Positions 1-8,837 of a stretch of DNA of 35,859 nt are shown one piece after another (position 1 is the stretch's first letter; each line of letters opens with the position of its first letter). The notes beneath the pieces are model-generated. The model made no database searches. It was not told where the DNA came from and saw only the letters and a program-made list of their open reading frames with translations. Source of the DNA: Thiovibrio frasassiensis (GTDB taxonomy: Bacteria; Desulfobacterota; Desulfobulbia; Desulfobulbales; Desulfurivibrionaceae); the NCBI RefSeq assembly GCF_029607905.1, contig NZ_JAPHEH010000002.1, positions 1 through 35,859 of the forward strand, in the 5' to 3' direction. The translations under genes and the position numbers were made by a program.

Positions 1-28
1 GCTTGGTGGGAGAGTAGGTCGCCGCCGA
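1..28 (+). rRNA. rrf: 5S rRNA, 3' end (partial)
   Basis: The first bases contain GGGAGAGTAGGTCGCCGCC, the conserved 3' part of bacterial 5S rRNA (helix IV and the closing strand). The gene is cut by the window edge. It is followed directly by a T-run and, at 44-78, by a strong terminator, as expected at the end of an rRNA operon. The exact 3' end (about 27-30) is an estimate. Confidence 0.8.
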
Positions 29-43
29 TTCTTTTTTTGTAGT

Positions 44-78
44 AAAACCCTTCCCCTCAAAAGGAAGGGTTTTTTTTT
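44..78 (+). terminator. Rho-independent terminator of the rRNA operon
   Basis: An 11-bp perfect stem (AAAACCCTTCC pairing with GGAAGGGTTTT) encloses an 8-base loop and runs into uninterrupted T to base 78. It lies just after the 5S end and before the glmU-like gene, so it closes the rRNA transcript. Confidence 0.9.
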
Positions 79-143
79 GCCAAAATCTCGGGTATGGTCT
101 GTGCGCGGTTACACAACCATATCGAATGCGGGAAGGAGTGGCT

Positions 144-1166
144 ATGGAGTTTTCTTCTGTTGTTGGTCTTGTATTGGCAGCCGGGAAGGGCACCAGGATG
201 AAATCCGATCGCCCGAAGGTGCTCCATGAAGCTTTTTTTTCTCCAATGATACACCATGTTGTGGATGTGCTTCAGGCCATATCTCTTGGCCGAAATATCG
301 TTGTCACCGGCCATCAGCATCGTCTGGTTGAAGAATCTCTCCGGGGGTATCCCCTGTCATTTGTCCATCAGTCTCAACAACTCGGTACAGGGCATGCGGT
401 TCTCGCCTGCGAGGGTGATTTGCGGGAGCATAAGGGCCATGTCCTTATCCTCTGTGGAGACACCCCTCTGGTCAGGCCTGAGACGTTGCGGCAGTTCCTC
501 CAGGCTCATGTCGAAAGTGCTTCTCAATTAACGGTGATGACGACCAAGGTGTTGGATCCAAGCAACTATGGAAGGATTGTTTCCGACGAATACGGAAATA
601 TTGTAAAGATAGTAGAAGAAAAAGATGCTACCCGTGAACAAAAAGAGATCAAAGAGATAAACGCCGGTATTTATTGTGTCGAGGCAACTTTTTTATTCGA
701 TTCTCTCAAAAGAGTCGGTACTGATAATATGCAGGGTGAGATTTATCTTACCGATATTGTGGGGATTGCCACTGGCGATGGGGTGCACGTTCACAAGTTT
801 TGTTGTTCGGACAGTGAGGAAATTTTGGGGGTAAACTCACGGCGCGAACTGTCGCAAGCACATACTGTTTTGCAGAGGCGTTATCTCCACGCACTTATGG
901 AATCTGGGGTTACCCTTATCCAGCCAGAATCTGTTACCATCGAAAAAACCGTCATAATCGGAAAAGATTCGGTGATATATCCCTACACTTCCCTGACCGG
1001 GAAATGTACCATTGGCGCTGGGGTGTGCATTGACTCATTTGTGAAGATACGTGACTGTATGATTGGGGATTCTGCGCGGATTGGCTCTTTTGCTCATTTG
1101 CAGCAGAGCAATATTCCTGCCTGGTGTACAGTTGCGCCTCATACCATAGAGGTAAAGACGCGTTAA
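144..1166 (+). CDS. Short GlmU-like N-acetylglucosamine-1-phosphate uridylyltransferase
   Basis: The 340-residue product belongs to the GlmU nucleotidyltransferase family. The N-terminal Rossmann domain carries the sugar-nucleotide signature LAAGKGTRM (residues 11-19) followed by PKVL, then QQLGTGHAV and GDTPLV, which are the uridine- and metal-binding segments. From about residue 255 there are a few left-handed beta-helix hexapeptide repeats. Bifunctional GlmU is usually about 450-460 residues. This protein stops before the acetyltransferase active site, so it most likely makes UDP-GlcNAc (or a related UDP-sugar) from the sugar 1-phosphate but cannot acetylate glucosamine 1-phosphate. The ATG at 144 is chosen over an upstream start at 126 because GGAAGGAG sits just before it. 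It follows the rRNA terminator and precedes zapB-like/zapA. A 20-bp tandem duplication covers the stop codon without changing the protein. Confidence 0.8.
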   Translation: MEFSSVVGLVLAAGKGTRMKSDRPKVLHEAFFSPMIHHVVDVLQAISLGRNIVVTGHQHRLVEESLRGYPLSFVHQSQQLGTGHAVLACEGDLREHKGHVLILCGDTPLVRPETLRQFLQAHVESASQLTVMTTKVLDPSNYGRIVSDEYGNIVKIVEEKDATREQKEIKEINAGIYCVEATFLFDSLKRVGTDNMQGEIYLTDIVGIATGDGVHVHKFCCSDSEEILGVNSRRELSQAHTVLQRRYLHALMESGVTLIQPESVTIEKTVIIGKDSVIYPYTSLTGKCTIGAGVCIDSFVKIRDCMIGDSARIGSFAHLQQSNIPAWCTVAPHTIEVKTR

Positions 1167-1186
1167 TAGAGGTAAAGACGCGTTAA
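1147..1186. repeat. Exact 20-bp tandem duplication across the glmU-like stop codon
   Basis: The unit TAGAGGTAAAGACGCGTTAA occurs twice head to tail (1147-1166 and 1167-1186). The first copy ends with the TAA stop, so the second copy is untranslated. It resembles a recent slippage or recombination event. A second exact 20-bp duplication of unrelated sequence occurs at 14171-14210. Confidence 0.95.
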
Positions 1187-1250
1187 TCACTGGAGCGGTT
1201 TATTTTACCTTATAACACAAATAGTCCTTCTCTCGTCCGAGATAAAGGGC

Positions 1251-1280
1251 TTGACTTTCGTTTTTCCGAAGGAGTAAATT
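1251..1280 (+). promoter_or_regulatory. Candidate sigma-70 promoter for zapB-like/zapA
   Basis: TTGACT at 1251-1256 is separated by 18 bases from TAAATT at 1275-1280. The site lies about 130 bases before the coiled-coil gene in a 220-base gap. It matches the consensus only moderately, and no other evidence supports it. Confidence 0.35.
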
Positions 1281-1409
1281 TCATTGCTTAATGAGCAGTT
1301 GCTTGAACTAGTTTTTTTGGCTTGCTACCTCAAGCCATTGGCTCGCGGGGTGGGCTTTTCTAAATAAATTCTATTCATTTCGCCTTGTTTTGGGTGAGAG
1401 GAGTTCTGT

Positions 1410-1727
1410 ATGGAGTATGAGGAAGATTTGAAGAAGCTTGAGAGTAACGTCGAGAAAATGTTGAACAATCTCGATTCAGTCCAGGGGGACAAGGTGCGAT
1501 TGCAAGCCGACATCGTGCGCCTGGAACAGGACAAGAAAGAACTTGAGGAGCAGGTCAAGCGGTTGAAGGAGGAGAAGCAGAGTATCCATCAACGGGTATC
1601 AGGTTTGCTCGGCTCTATTGAGAAGTGGGAAAAAGCTGGGGCAATAGAGGTTGTTCCCGCTTCTGCAGCGAATGCTCTTGGCAAGGGCCCTTCTCAGCCT
1701 GTCCAAGGAGTCCTGGTGGGCGACTGA
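1410..1727 (+). CDS. ZapB-like coiled-coil protein
   Basis: This 105-residue protein is almost entirely a coiled coil over residues 1-70, with heptads of Leu, Val and Ile in a highly charged Glu/Lys background. A short Ala/Gly/Pro-rich tail follows. Length, composition and position just before zapA fit a ZapB-like division-associated protein, which in other bacteria bridges ZapA at the Z ring. The family assignment rests on this pattern, not on a diagnostic motif, so the gene could also be an unrelated small coiled coil. The ATG is preceded by GAGAGGAG. It ends 60 bases before zapA, probably in the same transcript. Confidence 0.6.
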   Translation: MEYEEDLKKLESNVEKMLNNLDSVQGDKVRLQADIVRLEQDKKELEEQVKRLKEEKQSIHQRVSGLLGSIEKWEKAGAIEVVPASAANALGKGPSQPVQGVLVGD

Positions 1728-1787
1728 TAGTGGAAATATATTGCTTTCAGGGATTTATTCTGTTAACCCTTTTAACTATGGTGCATT

Positions 1788-2069
1788 GTGGAACGATTGG
1801 TCACATTTAAAGTGCTTGGCCAGGAGTATCCGCTTTATACAGATGCCCCGGAAAAAGATGTGCAGGAAATTTTGTCTTTGGTAAAAATGCAATTGGAAAA
1901 TGTTGGGCAAGCGTCTCAGCATGTTTTGCCAGCAAATAAGATCGGCATTTTAACCAGCTTGAATATCGCAAGCAAGTATGTGAAGATGAAAAGGGAATAC
2001 GAAGAATATAAGCAACGGGTCGAAGAAAAAATTATTCTTCTGAGTGAAAAAATAGAAAAGAATTGTTAG
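1788..2069 (+). CDS. zapA: Cell division protein ZapA
   Basis: This 93-residue ZapA-family protein would bind FtsZ and promote bundling of Z-ring filaments. The N-terminal part (residues 1-45, beginning MERLVTFKVLGQEYPL) is the ZapA globular head. A central helix with the family-typical ILTSLNIAS segment lies around residues 55-65, and the C-terminal third is a coiled coil rich in Lys and Glu. The start is GTG at 1788, which gives the family's normal N-terminus; no better ATG is in frame. The context of a coiled-coil partner upstream and a 6S RNA immediately downstream is the conserved zapA-ssrS arrangement of many proteobacteria and supports the call. Confidence 0.85.
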   Translation: MERLVTFKVLGQEYPLYTDAPEKDVQEILSLVKMQLENVGQASQHVLPANKIGILTSLNIASKYVKMKREYEEYKQRVEEKIILLSEKIEKNC

Positions 2070-2084
2070 ACGGTGCAGTGTTTT

Positions 2085-2260
2085 CCCCTGCCTTGTTAGT
2101 GATTTAGGAGAGTGTCTCGAGCCAATATTTAAATTGAGGGCGACGTTGCTGTTTCTGGGATGGAATCCATTTAGGTGGAATTCCTTTAAGGGAACACAGG
2201 TACCGCCCACCTAACTCAGTTAGGTTCGATGTCATATCCTGACACTTCTATGGCGGGGGA
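2085..2260 (+). ncRNA. ssrS: 6S RNA
   Basis: The segment just after zapA has the hallmarks of 6S RNA, the sigma-70 RNA polymerase mimic. The 5' end (CCCCTGCC at 2085-2092) can pair over 8 bp with GGCGGGGG at 2252-2259. Inside this, GAGTGTC (2110-2116) pairs with GACACTT (2241-2247). The 5' strand contains GAGCCAATATTT, close to the conserved GAGCCGATATTT of enterobacterial 6S RNA. The total of about 176 bases matches the usual 180-190. The position after zapA is the conserved one. The exact ends are inferred from the pairing. Confidence 0.72.
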
Positions 2261-2757
2261 TTTGTTTGTTGCTGATTCTGTCCCTGCAGGATAGCGTTGG
2301 GGCATTTAGATAATATTGCATGGTGAAGGTTTATGGGTAGAGAGAATAAAGCTGAAACGGTTATTCTACCCATAAAGAGGATGCGAGAACGAAAGTGAGT
2401 ACCGTCTTTTCCCAAAAGGGAACGGTACGTAGGATTGTGCTTCAGGTTCCTTGTTGTCATCATACGACAAAAAAAACTCTCCGGTCATATTGAGAGATAT
2501 CATATTGAAATTGTGAAACAAATAGTCGTTTGAGGAGTTGTGTCAAACAAGAGATTTCCCCTGAAGCAGTTTTTCCTTTCCGTTGTTGTTTCCTCCTGAT
2601 CCCCTTTCCCTGCATAAATAAGGGATTGCGGCTTATGTTGTTAGCCTGACCGTAAACTTTGCAATATTCCTTCCCATTATTTTAGGTATAATCACGATAT
2701 GTTTCCCAAAGGGAACAGTGCGTGTTTTTCAGATAAATTCGACATGAGGTTGTCTCC
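2261..2757 (+). other. Structured intergenic region between 6S RNA and rny
   Basis: About 500 bases hold no convincing protein gene. A long imperfect hairpin lies at 2330-2376: TTTATGGGTAG and CTACCCATAAA arms continue into AGAATAA/TTATTCT with a 4-base bulge and an 11-base loop. A second hairpin at 2399-2428 pairs GTACCG/CGGTAC and TTCCC/GGGAA. A related CCCAAAGGGAAC motif recurs near 2706. A weak minus-strand terminator-like stem followed by T8 is at about 2466-2495. I recognise no known RNA family. The 2300-2440 part could be a small RNA or processed leader. Confidence 0.45.
2687..2692 (+). promoter_or_regulatory. Candidate -10 box of the rny promoter
   Basis: A perfect TATAAT lies 65 bases before the rny start. 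No good -35 hexamer is found at 16-18 bases upstream, so a factor-assisted promoter is possible. The implied leader would include the TTTCCCAAAGGGAAC hairpin at about 2701-2716. Confidence 0.45.
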
Positions 2758-4317
2758 GTGACTGTACAGATAATATTAGCGATCGTGCTTGGCATATGCA
2801 GTGGGGTTGGCCTTGGCTTTTTGGTGCGTAAGAAATTTCTTGAAGATCGCACGGAGAACCTTGAGGCACAGGGGCGTAAGCTTATCGAAAATGCCCTGGC
2901 TGAAGCAGAGCAAATTAAAAAAGAAGCGCTCCTGCAAAGTAAGGACGATGCTTTTGCTCTCAAGCAAGAAGCTGAAAGGGAGATTAAAGCGCTTAAAAAG
3001 GATGTTCTTGAAGAAGAGAAGAAATTCATTCAGAAGCTTGAACAGATTGAAAGGAAAATGGATTTTCTTGACAAACGGGAGATGGATTTTCTGAAAAAGG
3101 AACAAGCCTTTGCCCGAGAAGAAGAAGTTGTCGCTCGCCGGCAAAAAGAGATTGATCTAATTATTGAAGAACAGCGCGTCCAACTTGAAAAAATTTCCGG
3201 AATATCTCGCGAGGAAGCAATAAAACAGCTGACGGACAGTATCGAAAGTGAAGCACGGATGGAAGCCGCCAAGATGGTGGTCAAGATCGAAAACGAAACA
3301 AAGATCATTGCTGATAAAAAGGCAAAGGATATCATTGCCTTGGCTATTTCTCGATATGCGGGTGATTATGTCGCGGAAAAAACCGTCTCCGTCGTCCCCT
3401 TGCCAAATGAAGAGATGAAGGGGCGAATTATTGGTCGTGAAGGGCGGAATATCAGGGCGATTGAAGCAGCCACCGGGATTGATATCATTATCGATGATAC
3501 CCCGGAAGCAGTTATCCTTTCGGGCTTTAATCCTGTGCGGCGTGAGGTGGCCCGTCAGTCTCTGGAAAGGTTGATTACCGATGGACGTATTCATCCTGCG
3601 AGAATCGAAGAGATTGTAGAAAAGGTGAGCGAAGAACTCGAAGTGACCATGCGGGAGGCCGGAGAGCAGGCAACCTTTGATGTGGGCGCACATGGCGTTA
3701 ACCTGGAGTTGATCAAGTTGCTCGGCCGGCTTAAGTACCGAACCAGCTATGGTCAGAATGTCCTGCAGCATTCCTTGGAAGTCGCATTTCTGTGCGGCGT
3801 TATGGCGGCCGAGCTTGGCGTTGATGTGAAGCGGGCAAAACGGGCGGGATTGTTGCATGATATCGGCAAGGCTGTTGATCATGAAATTGAAGGTTCGCAC
3901 GCCAGCATTGGCGCGGATTTGGCTAAAAAGTATGGCGAGTCCCCGGTTATTGTGCATGCCATTGCCGCCCATCATGAAGATATTGCCCCGGATGGAATCC
4001 TTGATGTGCTTGTTCAATCTGCGGATGCCCTTTCCGGCGCCCGCCCTGGGGCACGCAAGGAAATGCTGGAGTCGTATGTCAAGCGGCTTGAGGATCTGGA
4101 GAAGATTGCCAACTCCTTCAAGGGCGTTGAGAAATCCTATGCCATTCAAGCCGGGCGAGAGGTTCGTATTATTGTCAACAGCGGAGTGGTTAGCGATGCA
4201 GAGGCAATGATCGTGAGCAAAGATATTGTCAAAAAGATCGAGCAGGAGTTGACCTATCCCGGCCAGATTCGAGTGACCGTAATTAGGGAAACCAGGGCAG
4301 TGGAATACGCTAAATAA
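2758..4317 (+). CDS. rny: Ribonuclease Y
   Basis: The 519-residue product has the length and full architecture of RNase Y, the membrane-anchored endoribonuclease that starts mRNA decay. Residues 1-25 form one hydrophobic N-terminal anchor ([19 protein letters not shown]). Residues 30-200 are a long charged coiled coil. A KH RNA-binding domain follows with [15 protein letters not shown] at about residue 222. The HD metal-dependent phosphohydrolase domain has [10 protein letters not shown] at about residue 366 and a later AHHED segment. The GTG at 2758 is used as start because it places the anchor at the N-terminus as in the family. It is followed by its own terminator, so rny is probably transcribed alone from the promoter near 2690. 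Confidence 0.95.
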   Translation: MTVQIILAIVLGICSGVGLGFLVRKKFLEDRTENLEAQGRKLIENALAEAEQIKKEALLQSKDDAFALKQEAEREIKALKKDVLEEEKKFIQKLEQIERKMDFLDKREMDFLKKEQAFAREEEVVARRQKEIDLIIEEQRVQLEKISGISREEAIKQLTDSIESEARMEAAKMVVKIENETKIIADKKAKDIIALAISRYAGDYVAEKTVSVVPLPNEEMKGRIIGREGRNIRAIEAATGIDIIIDDTPEAVILSGFNPVRREVARQSLERLITDGRIHPARIEEIVEKVSEELEVTMREAGEQATFDVGAHGVNLELIKLLGRLKYRTSYGQNVLQHSLEVAFLCGVMAAELGVDVKRAKRAGLLHDIGKAVDHEIEGSHASIGADLAKKYGESPVIVHAIAAHHEDIAPDGILDVLVQSADALSGARPGARKEMLESYVKRLEDLEKIANSFKGVEKSYAIQAGREVRIIVNSGVVSDAEAMIVSKDIVKKIEQELTYPGQIRVTVIRETRAVEYAK

Positions 4318-4327
4318 TAACTTTCTG

Positions 4328-4376
4328 AAAAGCTGATGGGATCCTTGCTTGTATGGAGCCCATCAGCTTTTTTTTT
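4328..4376 (+). terminator. Rho-independent terminator after rny
   Basis: A 12-bp perfect stem (AAAGCTGATGGG at 4329-4340 pairing with CCCATCAGCTTT at 4359-4370) closes an 18-base loop and is followed by T to 4376. It begins 11 bases after the rny stop. Confidence 0.92.
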
Positions 4377-4403
4377 GCTTGAGCATCAATTCGTGGCCAC
4401 CAC

Positions 4404-5621
4404 ATGAAAATATCAATTGAAAAACAGGTTGAGCTGATAGAGCGCGGGGCGGTCAACGTTATTTCCAGGCCAGATCTCGTCAAAAAATTGGAAAAGTCGC
4501 AAGCGACCGGTATTCCCTTAAGAATTAAGGCAGGATTTGATCCGACCGCTCCGGATCTCCATTTGGGGCATACCGTTCTTATCCAGAAGTTGAAGCATTT
4601 TCAGGATCTCGGCCATGAGATTTGTTTTCTGATCGGTGATTTTACCGGGATGATTGGAGATCCGACCGGAAAATCCGAGACCCGCAAGCCTTTGACGGTG
4701 GAGCAGGTTGAAAAAAATGCCGAGAGCTATAAAGAGCAGATTTTCAAGATTCTCGATCCTGAGAAAACTACAGTTGTGTTTAACAGCACTTGGCTGAACA
4801 AACTCACTTCCAAGGATTTTATCATGCTTGCCTCGCAACTTACTGTGGCGCGCATGCTTGAACGTGAGGATTTTAAGGTCCGTTTTGAAAATGAACGGCC
4901 TATCAGCATCCACGAGTTTCTCTATCCTCTGATCCAGGGGTACGATTCTGTTGCGCTCAAGGCGGATGTGGAGATTGGCGGCACCGACCAACTCTTTAAT
5001 CTGCTCATGGGCCGCGATCTGCAGCGGGTCTGGGGCCAGGAACCCCAGGTGGTCATCACCATGCCTTTGCTTGAAGGCCTCGACGGGGTCAACAAGATGA
5101 GCAAGTCCCTGGGGAATTATATCGGTATCACCGAAAAGGCCGATGACATCTATGGTAAGACCCTGTCGGTTTCCGATGGCTTGATGTTCCGTTATTTCGA
5201 GTTGCTGAGTGATCTTGCCGCCGATGAAATTCTCCGGCTCAAAGATGAGATGGCGTCAGGCAAGGCGCACCCCAAGGCCATCAAGCAGCAGCTTGCCCGG
5301 GAATTGACCGCTCGCTTTTATGGCGCGGAGATAGCCCGTCAGGCAGAGGAGAATTTCGAGCGGGTTTTTAGCCAGCACGAACTGCCGGAGGATATGCCGG
5401 AACTCACCCTGTCTGCTGCTTCTGAGGGGGTGTGGTTGCCCAAGCTCCTTGTTGATGCGGGGATGGTCAAGGGTAGCGGCGAGGGGCGCCGTATGATCCA
5501 GCAGGGCGCGGTGACGGTGAACGGCGAGAAGGTGAGCGATGTTGAATGTATGGTCAAGGGTGAAGGTGAAGTGCTGCTGAAGGTGGGCAAGCGTCGTTTT
5601 TGCCGGGTGCTCTTTGTGTAG
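4404..5621 (+). CDS. tyrS: Tyrosyl-tRNA synthetase
   Basis: This 405-residue class I synthetase charges tRNA-Tyr with tyrosine. The HIGH motif appears as HLGH at about residue 53, and the KMSKS loop is intact at about residue 231. Between them are the tyrosine-pocket segments [17 protein letters not shown] and [15 protein letters not shown]. The C-terminal 65 residues are an S4 RNA-binding domain ([19 protein letters not shown]...VTVNGEKV). Features such as [11 protein letters not shown] and the length point to the TyrZ-like (TyrRS II) branch and not to E. coli TyrS. The ATG at 4404 lacks a strong ribosome-binding site but gives the standard N-terminus. The gene stands alone between two terminators. 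Confidence 0.95.
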   Translation: MKISIEKQVELIERGAVNVISRPDLVKKLEKSQATGIPLRIKAGFDPTAPDLHLGHTVLIQKLKHFQDLGHEICFLIGDFTGMIGDPTGKSETRKPLTVEQVEKNAESYKEQIFKILDPEKTTVVFNSTWLNKLTSKDFIMLASQLTVARMLEREDFKVRFENERPISIHEFLYPLIQGYDSVALKADVEIGGTDQLFNLLMGRDLQRVWGQEPQVVITMPLLEGLDGVNKMSKSLGNYIGITEKADDIYGKTLSVSDGLMFRYFELLSDLAADEILRLKDEMASGKAHPKAIKQQLARELTARFYGAEIARQAEENFERVFSQHELPEDMPELTLSAASEGVWLPKLLVDAGMVKGSGEGRRMIQQGAVTVNGEKVSDVECMVKGEGEVLLKVGKRRFCRVLFV

Positions 5622-5683
5622 AATACATTGAATCCTTTCTTCTTGAAGAAAAGTGATTTTTTCAGTTGTTCTTTTCAAGAGAT

Positions 5684-5733
5684 AAAAAAAGACATCCTCT
5701 CTGTTTTAGCGCAGGAGAGGATGTCTTTTTTTT
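5684..5733. terminator. Bidirectional terminator between tyrS and the cytochrome c gene
   Basis: GACATCCTCTC and GAGAGGATGTC form a perfect 11-bp stem, extended by A7 on the left and T7 on the right, around a 13-base loop. A-run and T-run flanks make it usable in both directions, which suits the convergent tyrS (+) and cytochrome (-) genes. Confidence 0.92.
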
Positions 5734-5786
5734 AGGCTCTGTCATGGTGAAGCGCTATTTCTCCTGACCCAGGAGAAAAAATTCTA

Positions 5787-6191
5787 TCAACCGCATTTGG
5801 TTTCATCGTATGGGTCATAGGTATTGGCCCCATAGCGCCAGAGAAAATCGTTGATCGCCAGTTGATCTTCCAACGTTATCCCATCCCATGCCCCCTGTTT
5901 GGCGCACAGGGGGTACCTTTGGTAAAAAACCCGGTTCCAGCCACGCGGGGGTATGGATTCGGCATTGAGATAGGGCGCGCCCTTGTCATTCTTGCGGGTG
6001 TGACAGCTTTTGCACCGATCCGCCCACAGATGGCGTCCCTTGCCATACCACATGCTATCCCCCCCGAGGATGCGGCAGCTGTCGGTGCCTTTATCGTAGC
6101 GCTTGAGATCTTTTGCCTCGGCTGGCAATGAAAAAGCGGTAAAAAGAACTGAGACCATTAAAATACTGAGAAAGAGCTGTCGGTGGCGCAT
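5787..6191 (-). CDS. Small periplasmic monoheme cytochrome c
   Basis: This 134-residue protein has a typical signal peptide (residues 1-26, ending PAEA) and one heme attachment site CKSCH at residues 60-64, so it should be exported and receive one covalent heme c in the periplasm. The rest is rich in Tyr, Trp and charged residues. It contains three extra cysteines outside the heme motif, around positions 39, 96 and 133. It looks like the c-type cytochromes with a DUF1924/DHC-like single-heme domain, but I cannot name a partner. The ATG at 6191 has AAAGGAG in good position. It is convergent with tyrS and divergent from the GlxA-type regulator, so that regulator could control it, although nothing in the sequence proves this. 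Confidence 0.8.
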   Translation of the reverse strand: MRHRQLFLSILMVSVLFTAFSLPAEAKDLKRYDKGTDSCRILGGDSMWYGKGRHLWADRCKSCHTRKNDKGAPYLNAESIPPRGWNRVFYQRYPLCAKQGAWDGITLEDQLAINDFLWRYGANTYDPYDETKCG

Positions 6192-6399
6192 AGTGTTTTC
6201 TCCTTTTCTCCAAAAAAAGTAGTTATTCTTTCCTTCCTTCTCTAGAGTATAGACAGAGGTGCCTGATCTTGAACAGTGTCGTTAGCGACAATGAAGGGGT
6301 TGAATCCGTCAGTGCGTTGTTTTGCCTGAAAAAGCTATTGTCTCATGCAGATGTTTGGTGCATCATGGGTTGTGACTAGACGTCCAGCAAGGGGGTGCA

Positions 6400-7395
6400 A
6401 TGAAGAAGGTTACAATCTTGGCCTTGGATGGGGCCTCGGCGACAACGATTACCGGCCCCATGGATGTGTTCACCAATGCCGGAGTTTTGTGGAATAAAAT
6501 TTTCGGGCAGAGCGTTTTTCCATTTTTTGAGGTGGAGATTGCGACCATCTCCGGAAAGCCGATTATCTGTAATAATAACCTGCCGTTACAGCCGCATACC
6601 GCTATCCGGGATATCACGCAGACAGATCTTATCATTGTTCCGGCGGTGTTTAATATCGAAAATTCCTTGGCCAAACACGGGAATACGGTGATTCCCTGGC
6701 TGATTGGCCACTACGAGCAGGGTGCCCACCTGGCCAGCATATGCACCGGTTCCTTTGTCCTTGCCCTGACCGGCCTGCTCAACGGCAGGGAGGCCACAAC
6801 GCACTGGGCGGTGGCGGAAGAGTTTCGCCAACTCTATCCCAAGGTGATTCTCAAGCCGGAAAAGCTTATCACCGATGCCGGTGATATTTTTTGTTCGGGG
6901 TCTTTCAGCAGCTGCATTGACCTTGCCATGTATCTGGTGGAGAAGTACTGCGGTCATCAAGTGGCGGTGGAATGCAGTAAAGCCCTGGCGCATGATATGG
7001 GGAGATTTTCCCAGGCACCCTATATGCCCTTTCGTTTTCAGCGTAACCACAAAGATGATGCCGTCTTGCGTTGCCAGCATTTTCTTGAAGAGCAGTTTCC
7101 CGAAGAGATCGATATTGAAGTGTTGGCCGGCCGCAACGGCATGGGCCGCCGGACTATGGAACGGCGCTTTAAGGCGGCTACCGGCGATACGCCGTTGAGT
7201 TACCTGCAGCGGGTGCGGGTGGAGCAGGCTAAAAAGATGCTGGAGTCAGGCAGGGAGACCTTTGACGAGATCAGTTACAAGGTGGGTTACGAGGACAGCA
7301 GTTTTTTCCGGCGGGTGTTCAGAAAATATACCGGGCTGAAACCTACGGAATATCGCGGGAAGTTTCAGCGCATTATCAATATGTCCGATTCATGA
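6400..7395 (+). CDS. GlxA/FtrA-type transcriptional regulator (DJ-1/PfpI domain plus AraC helix-turn-helix)
   Basis: This 331-residue regulator has two parts. Residues 1-190 are a DJ-1/PfpI-like (class I glutamine amidotransferase-like) sensor domain, with the nucleophile-elbow segment SICTGSFVLALTGLL holding Cys at about residue 114. Residues 220-325 are an AraC-family DNA-binding domain with two helix-turn-helix units, ending with the signature VGYEDSSFFRRVFRKYTGLKP. Such proteins usually act as one-component activators; ligands vary and cannot be predicted here. The ATG at 6400 follows AAGGGGG. It is divergent from the monoheme cytochrome gene (208 bases apart) and convergent with dapL. 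Confidence 0.88.
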   Translation: MKKVTILALDGASATTITGPMDVFTNAGVLWNKIFGQSVFPFFEVEIATISGKPIICNNNLPLQPHTAIRDITQTDLIIVPAVFNIENSLAKHGNTVIPWLIGHYEQGAHLASICTGSFVLALTGLLNGREATTHWAVAEEFRQLYPKVILKPEKLITDAGDIFCSGSFSSCIDLAMYLVEKYCGHQVAVECSKALAHDMGRFSQAPYMPFRFQRNHKDDAVLRCQHFLEEQFPEEIDIEVLAGRNGMGRRTMERRFKAATGDTPLSYLQRVRVEQAKKMLESGRETFDEISYKVGYEDSSFFRRVFRKYTGLKPTEYRGKFQRIINMSDS

Positions 7396-7509
7396 TCGAT
7401 GGGATTTGTCTTTCAGGCGTCACCGTGTCGATTTGGGTATGGTAGGGATCTCTGTTTGGCGCATGGTAAGGCATTTTCAGTGCGGAACATTTTTTCGCGG
7501 TGACGATAT

Positions 7510-7544
7510 CCAGAGCAAGACACCGAAGTGACGCCTTGCTCTGG
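7510..7544. terminator. Hairpin between the convergent GlxA-type gene and dapL
   Basis: CCAGAGCAAG at 7510-7519 pairs perfectly with CTTGCTCTGG at 7535-7544. On the minus strand the apex contains a CAC-TTCG-GTG tetraloop helix. No T-run follows on either strand, so it may be a weak or factor-assisted terminator, or an mRNA 3'-end stabiliser. Confidence 0.5.
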
Positions 7545-7563
7545 TGTCATGCAAACCGGCACC

Positions 7564-8799
7564 TTATTTGCCCCATTTCTGTTGGATTCTCTGGATCGCT
7601 TCCTGCACATTCTCGTGTGAGCCAAAGGCAGAGAGCCGAAAATATCCTTCGCCGCTGGGGCCAAAGCCGCTGCCAGGCGTGCCTACCACATGGCATTCAT
7701 TGAGCAGTTTATCGAAGAAATCCCAGCTTTTCATGCCTTCCGGTGTTTTGAGCCAGATGTAGGGGGCGTTGACCCCGCCATAGCAAGTGATGCCCGCCGC
7801 TTTGAGTCCTGCCAGAATAAGACGAGCATTCTCCATGTAAAAGGAAATGGTTTCCTGCACCTGGGGCCAGCCCTCTTCAGAATAGACTGCAGCCGCAGCC
7901 CGCTGTACCGGATAGGAGACTCCGTTGAATTTGGTGGATTGCCGGCGATTCCAGAGTTTGTTCAAGGCAACTTTTTCGCCGCTTTTGGTAAGGGCCATCA
8001 GTTGCTCGGGAATAACGGTCAGGCCGCAGCGCACCCCGGTAAAACCCGCAGTTTTTGAGAAGGAGCGGAATTCGATGGCGCAAGTCTTGGCCCCTTCAAT
8101 CTCGTAGATGGAGTGGGGGATGCCCGGTTCGCTGATGAATGCTTCGTAAGCCGCATCAAAGAAGATGAGCGAGCCTTGGGCGTTGGCATAGTCAACCCAG
8201 GCTTTCAGTTCAGTCCTGGTGGCTACCATGCCGGTGGGGTTGTTCGGGTAGCAGAGGTAGATGATGTCAACCTCTTCCTTGGGGAGGGCAGGGGCAAAGT
8301 TGTTAGCCTCGGTGCAGGGCATATAGACCAGCCCCTCGTAGTATCCCTTGTCGTCAGCTTCGCCGCTCCGGCCGATCATGACATTGGTGTCGTTATACAC
8401 CGGATAGACCGGATCGCAGATGGCGACCTTGTTATCCAAGGCCAGGATGTCGAGGATATTGGCGCTGTCGCATTTGGAACCATCGGAGATGAAGACTTCC
8501 GACGGCATGAGCTCTACGCCAAGCGGCTTGTATGATTTTTCAATGATGATCTTGCTCAGCCAATCGTACCCCTGTTCCGGCCCGTAGCCGTGGAAGGATT
8601 CTCCCCGTGCCAGATCGTCCACCCCGTCATGGAAGGCCTTGATGACTGCCGGGGCAAGGGGTCTGGTTACGTCGCCGATACCCAGGCGGATCACCTTGGC
8701 CTCGGGATTGGCATCGGTAAAAGCTTTTACCCTGCGGCCGATTTCCGGAAAGAGATAGCCTGCTTTCAGTTTGAGATAGTTTTCATTTATTAAGGTCAT
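7564..8799 (-). CDS. dapL: LL-diaminopimelate aminotransferase
   Basis: This 411-residue fold-type I PLP enzyme would convert tetrahydrodipicolinate directly to LL-diaminopimelate with glutamate as amino donor, the short diaminopimelate/lysine route used by plants, chlamydiae and many Desulfobacterota. Family marks include the N-terminal [16 protein letters not shown], the GIGDVTRPL segment, [33 protein letters not shown], and the Schiff-base lysine in [14 protein letters not shown] at about residue 249. The length is standard. The ATG at 8799 is preceded by GGAGGG. The gene lies after nifJ but is separated from it by a strong terminator and a structured leader at 8838-8970, so it is likely transcribed on its own. 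Confidence 0.95.
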   Translation of the reverse strand: MTLINENYLKLKAGYLFPEIGRRVKAFTDANPEAKVIRLGIGDVTRPLAPAVIKAFHDGVDDLARGESFHGYGPEQGYDWLSKIIIEKSYKPLGVELMPSEVFISDGSKCDSANILDILALDNKVAICDPVYPVYNDTNVMIGRSGEADDKGYYEGLVYMPCTEANNFAPALPKEEVDIIYLCYPNNPTGMVATRTELKAWVDYANAQGSLIFFDAAYEAFISEPGIPHSIYEIEGAKTCAIEFRSFSKTAGFTGVRCGLTVIPEQLMALTKSGEKVALNKLWNRRQSTKFNGVSYPVQRAAAAVYSEEGWPQVQETISFYMENARLILAGLKAAGITCYGGVNAPYIWLKTPEGMKSWDFFDKLLNECHVVGTPGSGFGPSGEGYFRLSAFGSHENVQEAIQRIQQKWGK

Positions 8800-8837
8800 G
8801 TTCCCTCCTGCGTAAAAAAGCTTAACTCTTCAGCTTG

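Noticed and set aside
2261-2465. RNase P RNA, SRP RNA or tmRNA after the 6S RNA
   Set aside because: None of their conserved core sequences is present.
3157-4149. A 330-codon open frame on the minus strand
   Set aside because: It is antisense to rny, whose KH and HD domains are unambiguous.
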